From Gammaproteobacteria bacterium (lineage in GTDB: Bacteria; Pseudomonadota; Gammaproteobacteria; GCA-001735895), in NCBI GenBank assembly GCA_029864065.1, contig JAOTUD010000164.1:1-6689 (forward strand): a DNA stretch of 6,689 nucleotides, in the 5' to 3' direction. Of the stretch, positions 1-5,344 are shown piece after piece (positions within the stretch are counted from its first letter, which is position 1; each line of letters opens with the position of its first letter). The translations under genes were made by a program, and so were the position numbers. The notes beneath the pieces were generated by a model, which did no database searches, was not told the origin of the DNA, and saw only the letters and a list, made by a program, of their open reading frames with translations.

Positions 1-741
1 GCGGGCGCGCTGATCGAAGCCGTAGAAAAAGGCCATCGCCATCAGGTCGCCGACCGCCTGCGGCTCCAGGATCACCGTGGTCGGCCTGGGCTCGAACACC
101 TCGGGGTTTTGCGCGCGCGCGCACTTGTCGATAGCGCGCTCGGTGGCCGTCACGACATCGGCGCCTGCGATCGATATGCCCTGGTGTTCGGCCCAGCCGC
201 TGCCGTGGTCACCGCTCGCGGTAACGTGGTAATCGCAGCGATGATGGCGTTCGTGGGCGAAGCCGCCCGCGCTGTCGCCGTAGGCGGTAAACATCTTGCC
301 GACCGAGAGCAGGCCCGCCAGGTCGATGGCCGCCGCCGCGCCTGCCTTGCAGGCCTCGGCGGCCCAGGCGCCGACGATCTCGATTTCGATCGCCTCGGCA
401 GCGGCGCTGTAAGAGTATGCACGGCTCTCCAGCACCCGGCCCGGCGCCGGCATCACCTCCTCGTCATCGGGCATGTGGCGGCAGGTTTCGAATACCCGCG
501 CGACGCTGCGCCGGATCAGGTCGGGGTCGTCCAGCGCGTTGACCGTGATCGACGTTTTCTTTTGCTCGAGGCGCGCGCCGAGGGTCAGCGTGGCCTGTTG
601 CCTGAGCACGTTCTGCGAAATGGCGCAATCGTTGAAGCGGGTGCCGAGGCGCTCGACGCCGTTCAGGTAAACCTGCAGTTCGCCGTCATGCGGGATTTCG
701 AGGATCGACGCGATCAGGTCCTGGGCCTGTTGCCGGTTCAC
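1..741 (-). CDS. TldE/PmbA-like subunit of a TldD/PmbA-family peptidase, 5' part only (C-terminus outside window)
   Basis: 247 codons are open from a GTG at 741 to the left edge; the 3' part lies beyond base 1. By analogy with E. coli TldD/TldE this should be the non-catalytic (TldE/PmbA) partner that pairs with the TldD-type gene just upstream. Supporting features are its position, its N-terminal mixed alpha/beta stretch with early 'VYLNGVERLGTRFND' (residues 24-38), and the absence of an HEXXXH zinc motif in the visible part. The start is chosen because GTG overlaps the tldD-like stop as GTGA, the usual arrangement for translational coupling; there is no strong Shine-Dalgarno. An oddity is a dense His/Cys patch, residues 163-186 (H163, E164, H166, H167, C169, H172, H179, H186). 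It is not HEXXXH, because residue 168 is Arg. The family call comes from the partner and the general pattern; the exact subgroup is uncertain. Confidence 0.8.
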   Translation of the reverse strand, partial: MNRQQAQDLIASILEIPHDGELQVYLNGVERLGTRFNDCAISQNVLRQQATLTLGARLEQKKTSITVNALDDPDLIRRSVARVFETCRHMPDDEEVMPAPGRVLESRAYSYSAAAEAIEIEIVGAWAAEACKAGAAAAIDLAGLLSVGKMFTAYGDSAGGFAHERHHRCDYHVTASGDHGSGWAEHQGISIAGADVVTATERAIDKCARAQNPEVFEPRPTTVILEPQAVGDLMAMAFFYGFDQRAR

Positions 742-2186
742 GAGTCGCGCCCACGGCAGATGCGGATGTTGCGAAAACGGGTCGGCGCCGCGCCGTGCGT
801 CATTTGCGCGATCTGCATCGGGTCGCCCTTGCCGCAGTTGGTCACGCCGTGCGCCTGCCAGTGACTCGCATCGCAGGTCGCGTCGCAGGCGTTCCAGAAG
901 GTCGGGGTGCGGCTCTGGTACAGCGCGGCCTTCAGCATGCCGGCTTTCCTGCCGTTCCTGATCTCCCAGACGGCGTTGCCGCCGAACTGGAAGTTGAGCC
1001 GCCACTGGTCGATCGAGAAACTGTCCATGCCCTCGAAATACAGGCCGTGACTGACGTCGGCGATCAATTCGTCGGGGCCGAGCGGGGCCTTGCCCGGCAT
1101 CAGGAACAGGTTGGGAATGCGCACGATCGGTATGCTCGACCAGTGATCGGCGCGACAGGAGCCGCGGCTGCGTTCCTCGCCGATATAATGCGCGAATTCG
1201 CGGCCGGTGCTATAGGTTTGAAAAATACCGTCCCGGACGATTTCCCAGCGCTGCCCGGGCACGCCGTCATCGTCGAAGCCCTGGGTGGCGAGACCGTGCT
1301 CGAGCGTATTGTCGGCCACCAGCGTAACCTGGTCGCTGCCGTATCGAAACTCGCCCATCTTGTCGCGCGACACGAACGACGAGCCCGCCATCGACACCTC
1401 GTAACCCATGACCCGGTCCAGCTCGGTGGCATGACCGACCGATTCGTGTATGGTCAGCGACAGGTTTTCCGAATCGGTGACGATGTCGAAGTAACCCTCG
1501 GGGGAGAGTTTCGCGGAGAGCTTTTCCTCGGCCTCGTCGGCGACGCGCTCGGCCTGTTCCGCGAATTCCGCCTTGCGGTAACGCTCGAATCCCTGCGTCG
1601 TCGCGGGCGCCTTCCAGTTGCGCTCCTGGAAATCGCCGTTGCCGACCGCGATCGCCCAGATCGCCGCTTCCGACGAGGTCACGTCGCTATTCATTTCCGC
1701 GCCCTCGGTGTTCGCGTACCAGCGCTGCACCCGCTTGAACGACAGAAAGCCCTGCGCGCGCAGCACCGCGCTGTTCCTGAGCATGACCTCGTTCGCGGCG
1801 ATCAGCAGGTCCGCCTTGTCCTCCAGCGCAACCGCGAAGGGATCCTGCAGGCAGGCCGATTTATACTCGAGCCGCAACGCGGGCTCGGGCGCCCATTTGA
1901 CCCCGTCCGCGCGCGGCGCCAGCGCCGACGCCCGCGCGATGCGCAGCGCCAGCGCGACGACCTTTTCGACCTCGTCGGCGGTGTAGGTAGGCGAGGACGC
2001 GAAGCCCCAGGCGCCCCGGTACAGCACGCGCACGCCGAAACCCCGGTCCTCGCTGTCGCTGCAGTTCGACAGCGCGTGATCGCGCGACACGACGCGTTGC
2101 TTCTGGATCGACAGGAAGCGCGCGTCGGCGAACTGGCAGCCGGCTTTGGCGGCCCTGTCGCAGGCGAGTTTTAGCAGGTCAAACAT
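738..2186 (-). CDS. TldD-type zinc metallopeptidase (TldD/PmbA family), paralogous subtype
   Basis: This 482-residue protein matches the length of E. coli TldD (about 480). The HEXXXH zinc motif is present as HESVGH at residues 247-252. A C-terminal Cys in 'NCGKGDP' (C451) matches the third zinc ligand of E. coli TldD (VCGKEGQ). Other family hallmarks are 'DDDGVPGQ' (305-312) and 'RIPNLFLMPGK' (356-366), which correspond to DDEGTPGQ and RMTNTYMLPGK in TldD. All catalytic elements are therefore intact. The protein should be a cytoplasmic peptidase that cleaves unfolded or small peptides inside a TldD/TldE-like heterodimer; its substrate is unknown. The region after the zinc motif ('HATELDRVMGYE') differs clearly from E. 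coli TldD, so it is probably a paralogous branch rather than the housekeeping tldD. The ATG at 2186 has a moderate AAGGA about 12 bases upstream. The gene overlaps the partner gene by 4 bases. I see no adjacent RiPP precursor, toxin-antitoxin or cofactor gene that would reveal a substrate. Confidence 0.92.
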   Translation of the reverse strand: MFDLLKLACDRAAKAGCQFADARFLSIQKQRVVSRDHALSNCSDSEDRGFGVRVLYRGAWGFASSPTYTADEVEKVVALALRIARASALAPRADGVKWAPEPALRLEYKSACLQDPFAVALEDKADLLIAANEVMLRNSAVLRAQGFLSFKRVQRWYANTEGAEMNSDVTSSEAAIWAIAVGNGDFQERNWKAPATTQGFERYRKAEFAEQAERVADEAEEKLSAKLSPEGYFDIVTDSENLSLTIHESVGHATELDRVMGYEVSMAGSSFVSRDKMGEFRYGSDQVTLVADNTLEHGLATQGFDDDGVPGQRWEIVRDGIFQTYSTGREFAHYIGEERSRGSCRADHWSSIPIVRIPNLFLMPGKAPLGPDELIADVSHGLYFEGMDSFSIDQWRLNFQFGGNAVWEIRNGRKAGMLKAALYQSRTPTFWNACDATCDASHWQAHGVTNCGKGDPMQIAQMTHGAAPTRFRNIRICRGRDS

Positions 2187-2321
2187 CTCGTGTCGGGGTC
2201 CTTGACAGGGTACGTGGATGACAATCAGTTTTAAGTGGGGATGTCCCGCGGCGATTTCCAGTCGACCCGGTTACGGTAGCGTGCTCGATGTCGGGGCGGA
2301 CTGCGGCGCGGCGCCGAGGCA
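2187..2321. other. Intergenic gap between lipoprotein gene and tldD-like gene
   Basis: This 135-base gap lies between two minus-strand genes. On the minus strand it contains a short GC hairpin right after the lipoprotein stop (CGGCG-CCG-CGCCG, around 2305-2317) without a following T-run, so it is not a convincing intrinsic terminator. No good sigma70 promoter for the tldD-like gene is visible. It could be read through from the lipoprotein promoter or use an unrecognised one. Confidence 0.3.
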
Positions 2322-2699
2322 CTAGTTCAGAACCGTGTAACCGCGGCTGCGCAGGCAGTTCTTGACGACGAGGCTCTTTTCCTGGCGCGTCGCGGCAGCA
2401 CCCTTGGCGCCGCCGAGGACGCCGCCGACGCCCGCGGATTTCCTCACCTGGTCGCTATTGCCGGTGATCGCGCCGATTACACCGCCGATGAGAGCGCCGC
2501 CGACCGCGCCAGAAGCGGCCTTCTGCTCGACCTGCTCGGCAATCTGCTGGCACTGGGCGAGATCGTTCTGGTAGCGCCCCATGTCGACCCCGTCGGGATC
2601 GATGATGGGCTTCGAGCCCGAGCTGGCGCAACCCGCGCCGAGCGCCGCCGCGATTAATATGATTCCGAGCCGGGTGGCTCTGATCGCTCTATCAGACAT
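2322..2699 (-). CDS. Glycine-zipper outer-membrane lipoprotein, small, function unknown
   Basis: With the chosen start this is a 125-residue precursor. It has an n-region with three Arg, a hydrophobic stretch (residues 11-21) and a lipobox-like LGAGC ending at C24. The +2 residue is Ala, not Asp, which predicts sorting to the outer membrane. The mature part has a short polar segment and then a glycine-zipper region (about 62-102: 'GAVGGALIGGVIGAITGN', then 'GVGGVLGGAKGAA') of the kind found in SlyB/17-kDa-antigen-like proteins. It ends in 'KNCLRSRGYTVLN'. C50 and C115 could form a periplasmic disulfide. The start at 2699 is preferred over in-frame ATGs at 2717 and 2705. An AAGGAG Shine-Dalgarno (2709-2714) sits 9 bases before it, and the 2717 ATG would lie almost at the transcription start predicted from the -10 box at 2728-2733. 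The gene is divergent from arfB. The lipoprotein call is firm; the cellular role is unknown. Confidence 0.88.
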   Translation of the reverse strand: MSDRAIRATRLGIILIAAALGAGCASSGSKPIIDPDGVDMGRYQNDLAQCQQIAEQVEQKAASGAVGGALIGGVIGAITGNSDQVRKSAGVGGVLGGAKGAAATRQEKSLVVKNCLRSRGYTVLN

Positions 2700-2708
2700 G
2701 TTCATCTG

Positions 2709-2714
2709 CTCCTT
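2709..2714 (-). promoter_or_regulatory. Ribosome binding site AAGGAG for the lipoprotein gene
   Basis: On the minus strand AAGGAG lies 9 bases upstream of the ATG at 2699. It falls inside the coding sequence if the longer start at 2717 is used. It therefore favours the shorter 125-residue product, whose signal peptide begins MSDRAIRATR. Confidence 0.6.
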
Positions 2715-2727
2715 CATTCGAACCAGG

Positions 2728-2733
2728 ATTATA
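2728..2733 (-). promoter_or_regulatory. Candidate -10 box (TATAAT) for the lipoprotein gene
   Basis: There is an exact TATAAT on the minus strand about 29 bases upstream of the preferred start codon. Transcription would begin near 2720-2722, leaving a leader of roughly 20 bases that includes the AAGGAG site. No recognisable TTGACA-like -35 lies at 16-18 bases, so an activator may be needed or the match may be chance in an AT-richer patch. Confidence 0.45.
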
Positions 2734-2822
2734 GGCGATATGCGATACCGTAATCGTCATATTAATTCTTGTTTCCGTAACCGAGTTTGCGGACGCGGTC
2801 GCCTGCTACCCTGTCGGTTCGC

Positions 2823-2828
2823 TATAAT
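2823..2828 (+). promoter_or_regulatory. Candidate -10 box (TATAAT) for arfB
   Basis: An exact TATAAT on the plus strand lies 30 bases before the GTG start of arfB. This predicts transcription from about 2835 and a leader of only about 18 bases that still includes the AGGAA site (2841-2845). No clear -35 hexamer lies at standard spacing; the nearest, TTGCGG at 2787-2792, is too far. If the box is real, the longer N-terminal reading from ATG 2787 cannot be the translated form, since that start precedes the promoter. Confidence 0.45.
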
Positions 2829-2852
2829 CGGATTTTTGACAGGAACCGCCCG

Positions 2853-3266
2853 GTGCTGCAGATATCCCGCAACCTTGCCATCCCCGACGACGAGATCGAG
2901 CTGGCGGCGATTCGCGCGCAGGGCGCCGGCGGTCAAAACGTCAACAAGGTCGCCTCGGCGATCCACCTGCGTTTCGACATCAACGCCTCGTCGCTGCCGG
3001 AAACCTACAAGGAACGCCTGCTGGCCCTGCGCGACCGGCGCATCAGCAAGGATGGCGTGATCATCATCAAGGCGCAGCAGTTTCGCACCCAGGAAAAAAA
3101 TCGCCTGGCGGCGCTCGAGCGTCTGCGCGATATCGTCGCCGGGGTCACGCATCAGCCCAGGGCGAGAAAGCCGACGAAACCGACGCGCGGTTCGCAGCAA
3201 AAACGTCTCGAGAGCAAGACGCGCCGGGGCAGGACCAAGCTGTTGCGCGGCCGCATCGAAGAATAG
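2853..3266 (+). CDS. arfB: Peptidyl-tRNA hydrolase ArfB (YaeJ), stalled-ribosome rescue factor
   Basis: The 137-residue protein is close to the 140 of E. coli ArfB and aligns along its length from memory, e.g. 'IRAQGAGGQNVNK' against IRAQGAGGQHVNK and 'SSLPETYKERLLA' against SSLPEYYKERLLA. The catalytic GGQ is at residues 26-28, the same positions as in E. coli. This is the release-factor-type loop that hydrolyses peptidyl-tRNA in the peptidyl transferase centre. A highly basic C-terminal tail (about residues 105-135, many Lys/Arg) matches the part known to enter the empty mRNA channel of ribosomes stalled without a stop codon. The GTG at 2853 is chosen because homologous sequence begins exactly there and AGGAA (2841-2845) sits 7 bases upstream. 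An ATG at 2787 would add 22 residues unrelated to ArfB. The gene appears monocistronic and divergent from the lipoprotein gene. Confidence 0.95.
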   Translation: MLQISRNLAIPDDEIELAAIRAQGAGGQNVNKVASAIHLRFDINASSLPETYKERLLALRDRRISKDGVIIIKAQQFRTQEKNRLAALERLRDIVAGVTHQPRARKPTKPTRGSQQKRLESKTRRGRTKLLRGRIEE

Positions 3267-3369
3267 CCCGGCGCGGAAACAGGCGGCTACAGGCCTGTGA
3301 TACCTGCACTTTGGCCCTGTTTTATCGCGGTTAGAGGCGGCGATGCCGCGGCGCAGGGCAAGAAAAAGC

Positions 3370-3397
3370 TAGACAACGGCAGGGCACCGTTTATGCT
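3370..3397 (+). promoter_or_regulatory. Candidate sigma70 promoter for the DUF900 hydrolase gene
   Basis: TAGACA (3370-3375, 5 of 6 matches to TTGACA) is followed after 16 bases by TATGCT (3392-3397, 4 of 6 matches to TATAAT). Transcription would begin near 3404, giving a leader of about 80 bases before the start at 3487. It is the best promoter-like pair in the 220-base gap 3267-3486 between arfB and the hydrolase gene, which is otherwise empty. Confidence 0.35.
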
Positions 3398-3476
3398 TTC
3401 AACGATTCGATTGATCGCGTGATGTGAACTGCATCGGGTGGTATCGATGGGTTCGGAAACCAACCTGGGAAGGTAT

Positions 3477-3481
3477 GGAGG
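3477..3481 (+). promoter_or_regulatory. Ribosome binding site GGAGG deciding the hydrolase start
   Basis: GGAGG lies 5 bases before ATG 3487 and overlaps the alternative in-frame ATG at 3475. The alternative start would use the weaker GGGAAGG at 3468-3474. The stronger site favours the product starting MHKVYFGTNR. Confidence 0.55.
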
Positions 3482-3486
3482 CAAGC

Positions 3487-4512
3487 ATGCACAAGGTCTA
3501 TTTCGGCACCAACAGAAAACCCAACCGCAAGAAGTCCCCCGACGATTTCGGCACGGGCTTCAGCGAGGACGGCCTCGCCAACCTGCGCTTCGGCATGACC
3601 GAAGTGACCGGGAACGACCTGGATCAGTTCGATCTGTACGTCGCGCCCGAGCGCTTGAAGGTGGACTACGATCGCAAGATCAAGGGCGCCAGCGGTTCGG
3701 TGCTCGGCAGTCAGAACGTCTTTCAGCGGGTGCGCGACAAGATGATCCAGCACGCGCGCGATACGGTGGTTTTCGTCCACGGTTACAACGTCAGCTTCCG
3801 CGAGGCGATGACCAGCGCGGCTCGTCTCAAGCAAAATTTTTCCACCGACGCGGGCGGGCCGGGCATAAACGTCGTGCTGTTTTCGTGGCCGTCGGACGGT
3901 TCGATGATGCCTTATATCGCCTACGGCAACGATCGGCAGGACGCCGCCGCCTCCGGGCCGGCCTTCGCGCGCGGCCTGCTCAAGCTCGCCGATTTCCTGC
4001 GCGGCTCGACCCCGGCAGAGGCCTGCGACCGGCGACTGCACCTGGTAGCCCACTCGATGGGCAACTACGTTCTGCGACACACGGTGCAGGAATACGTCAA
4101 ACAGTCCGCGGGGCGGTCGGTGCGGTTGTTCGACGAGGTGTTCATGATGGCCGCGGACGAGGATAACGACGCCTTCGAGTACGACCACAAGCTCAAGCCG
4201 CTGCCGGGGCTTGCGAAGCGCGTGAACGTCTACTTCAACAACAACGACCGGGCGATGGCGGTCTCGGACAAGACCAAGGGTAATCCCGACCGGCTCGGCG
4301 ACGACGGGCCGCGCGTACCGCGCGGCATCCCCGGGAAGGTCAGCCTGATCGACGTCACGCCGGTGGTGGACGGTCTCGTCCAGCATTCCTATTTCCTGGA
4401 CACCCCGCAAGTCGTGGCAGACATGCGCGCGGTGCTCGCGGGCCAGCCGTCCGATGCGATCGAACGGCGCCATTACGTGCCGGAAACCAACCGCTACCGG
4501 CTGACGAAATAA
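3487..4512 (+). CDS. Alpha/beta hydrolase of the DUF900 type
   Basis: The 341-residue protein has no signal peptide or membrane segment, so it is probably cytoplasmic. The serine-hydrolase fold shows in order: a beta strand and oxyanion-type 'VVFVHGYNVSF' (94-104), 'VVLFSWPSDG' (129-138), the nucleophile elbow 'VAHSMGN' (187-193, Ser190), and a likely catalytic acid after 'VNVYFNNND' (D254; D224/D226 are alternatives). The likely catalytic His is H300 in 'QHSYFLD'. This arrangement (HGYN, then FSWPSDG, then AHSMG) is typical of the DUF900 family, whose substrates are mostly unknown; esterase or lipase activity is only a guess. The start at 3487 is preferred because GGAGG (3477-3481) sits 5 bases upstream. 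An in-frame ATG at 3475 would add only MEAS and cannot be excluded. The gene converges on the membrane-protein gene, with 45 bases between their stop codons. Confidence 0.88.
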   Translation: MHKVYFGTNRKPNRKKSPDDFGTGFSEDGLANLRFGMTEVTGNDLDQFDLYVAPERLKVDYDRKIKGASGSVLGSQNVFQRVRDKMIQHARDTVVFVHGYNVSFREAMTSAARLKQNFSTDAGGPGINVVLFSWPSDGSMMPYIAYGNDRQDAAASGPAFARGLLKLADFLRGSTPAEACDRRLHLVAHSMGNYVLRHTVQEYVKQSAGRSVRLFDEVFMMAADEDNDAFEYDHKLKPLPGLAKRVNVYFNNNDRAMAVSDKTKGNPDRLGDDGPRVPRGIPGKVSLIDVTPVVDGLVQHSYFLDTPQVVADMRAVLAGQPSDAIERRHYVPETNRYRLTK

Positions 4513-4522
4513 GACCATTGAA

Positions 4523-4544
4523 GCCGGCGGCTCTGCGCCGCGGC
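4523..4544. terminator. Weak GC-rich hairpin between convergent genes
   Basis: In the 45-base gap between the hydrolase and membrane-protein stop codons, CGGCG-GCTCTG-CGCCG forms a 5-base-pair stem that could be extended with bulges. It can form on transcripts from both directions, but neither side has a T-run. An intrinsic terminator is possible but not supported by the usual signature. Confidence 0.2.
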
Positions 4545-4557
4545 ACGCGCCAACGAA

Positions 4558-5031
4558 TCACTGCGCGCCGGCGTCCTGGCTGGCGGCGATGGCGAGTATA
4601 TGCTGGCTGAAGGCATCGTCTTCGCCTACCAGCATCGCCGGTAACGCGTTGCGAAAGTCTTCCTTGCAGCACCATTCCTGCATATCGTCTTCCCAGGACA
4701 GCCAGCGGCGCTTCGCGTCGCCGCCCAGGTCGTCGTCGTAGAGGATGATGTAAGCCTTTTCGAACAGCGAGACCAGCATTCTGAAAATGATATCGCGGCG
4801 TTCCAGCTGCTCCTCGGAAAGGTTCGACGGCGACTGCAAGCGCCGCAGCAGCAACAGGTCGGAATTGTCCAGCACCAGCTTCAGGAAATCGTCGTATTCG
4901 GCCGACAGCTGGCGGTGAAGCTCGTTTTCCTCGTTGGCGTTGCTGCGCCGCTGCTCGAATACGAACACCAGGATTGCCGCCGGAAAACCCAGGATCGTGA
5001 CCACATAGCTCAAGGCCTCTAACCAGAACAT
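4558..5031 (-). CDS. Small membrane-anchored protein of unknown function
   Basis: This 157-residue protein has one N-terminal hydrophobic segment (about residues 4-25, 'LEALSYVVTILGFPAAILVFVF') followed by Glu-Gln-Arg-Arg. The remainder is therefore probably a cytoplasmic, mostly helical domain. Residues 27-60 are charged and helical, possibly coiled coil. The distinctive part is an aromatic/acidic block, 'SLFEKAYIILYDDD' (88-101) then 'RRWLSWEDDMQEWCCKEDFR' (108-127), with three Trp and two adjacent Cys. It resembles a recurring bacterial hypothetical protein type with a single anchor and a W-x-W-E-x-x-M-x-E-W signature, but I cannot give it a name or function. The ATG at 5031 has only a poor G-rich Shine-Dalgarno 5 bases upstream; no other in-frame start would keep the membrane segment. 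A perfect palindrome lies 34 bases upstream of the start, suggesting regulation. Confidence 0.8.
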   Translation of the reverse strand: MFWLEALSYVVTILGFPAAILVFVFEQRRSNANEENELHRQLSAEYDDFLKLVLDNSDLLLLRRLQSPSNLSEEQLERRDIIFRMLVSLFEKAYIILYDDDLGGDAKRRWLSWEDDMQEWCCKEDFRNALPAMLVGEDDAFSQHILAIAASQDAGAQ

Positions 5032-5060
5032 CGTCGCCCCCGCGATATGAAACCGGGGTT

Positions 5061-5069
5061 AATGTATCA
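5061..5069 (-). promoter_or_regulatory. Candidate extended -10 element for the membrane-protein gene
   Basis: On the minus strand TGATACATT combines an upstream TG, one spacer base and a TACATT hexamer (4 of 6 matches to TATAAT), the pattern of an extended -10 promoter that can work without a good -35. It lies about 30 bases before the start codon at 5031. It overlaps the palindrome at 5065-5076, so a protein bound there would block it. Confidence 0.35.
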
Positions 5070-5076
5070 CGTGATA
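5065..5076. promoter_or_regulatory. Perfect 12-base palindrome TATCACGTGATA, possible operator
   Basis: TATCACGTGATA reads identically on both strands with no spacer. It overlaps the candidate -10 of the leftward membrane-protein gene and is the clearest operator-like element in the window. The core does not match the CRP, FNR or HexR consensus as I know them, so the binding protein cannot be named. Confidence 0.45.
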
Positions 5077-5122
5077 TGCTGGCTCGGGTATTACCATTGA
5101 TACGGACAACCTGCGAGACGAA

Positions 5123-5230
5123 ATGCCCAGGGTCATTCGTTCGCTGCAGCCGTTCTCCCTCAGGGACCTGCAGGCGGTGGGTATCGCGCCAACCGGGGGC
5201 CCGAATTTCAAAATACGTTCCGACAATTGA
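5123..5230 (+). CDS. Doubtful 35-residue small ORF upstream of glk
   Basis: ATG 5123 to TGA 5230 encodes 35 residues starting MPRVIRSLQPF and ending in KIRSDN. The frame is open back to a TGA at 5072-5074 but has no earlier ATG, GTG or TTG. Third codon positions are mostly G or C like the neighbouring genes, and the composition looks protein-like ('FSLRDLQAVGIAP'). Against it are the lack of a good Shine-Dalgarno before 5123, its short length and no family I recognise. It could be a small protein, the degraded end of a lost gene, or chance. Confidence 0.22.
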   Translation: MPRVIRSLQPFSLRDLQAVGIAPTGGPNFKIRSDN

Positions 5231-5285
5231 AGCTGGCGTAGCCCGGGGCGGTCGATGGTTTGCGATAACAAAACCCGAACGGATG

Positions 5286-5291
5286 TATACT
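5286..5291 (+). promoter_or_regulatory. Candidate -10 box (TATACT) for glk
   Basis: TATACT matches the -10 consensus at 5 of 6 positions and lies 53 bases before the glk start. A TTGCGA at 5260-5265 is the nearest -35-like element, but the 20-base spacing is too long for a standard sigma70 promoter. The assignment is weak. Confidence 0.25.
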
Positions 5292-5344
5292 TGGCGGTGC
5301 GTAACGGTTGATGTGCACTGCGATTCCGGAGGAGATATATTGCG

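Larger units (their letters stand above)
5032..5344. other. Divergent regulatory region between membrane-protein gene and glk
   Basis: These 313 bases hold no confident gene. Present are a 12-base perfect palindrome (5065-5076), an extended -10-like element for the leftward gene, a TATACT box before glk, a strong GGAGGAG before glk, and one doubtful 35-codon ORF (5123-5230). The length and divergent arrangement fit a two-way promoter region. Confidence 0.55.

Noticed and set aside
109..864. 251-codon plus-strand frame opposite the TldE-like gene
   Set aside because: Antisense shadow of a supported coding region, low-complexity Arg/Ala-rich product, no family features.
795..2174. 459-codon open frame on the plus strand, antisense to the tldD-like gene
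   Set aside because: It lies wholly opposite a gene with clear family motifs. Its Arg/Ala/Val-rich composition is that of a mirror frame of GC-rich coding DNA, and it shows no recognisable domain.
2202..2207. Perfect TTGACA on the plus strand
   Set aside because: No -10-like hexamer lies 16-18 bases downstream and it points towards the end of an oppositely oriented gene, so it is unlikely to be a promoter.
3279..3298. Inverted repeat ACAGGC...GCCTGT shortly after the arfB stop
   Set aside because: A six-base stem with an eight-base loop and no T-run after it. It lacks the signature of an intrinsic terminator, though a role in ending the arfB transcript cannot be ruled out.
3391..4518. 375-codon minus-strand frame opposite the hydrolase gene
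   Set aside because: It is longer than the real gene but is rich in His/Val/Arg without domains. The opposite strand encodes a complete alpha/beta hydrolase with all catalytic motifs.
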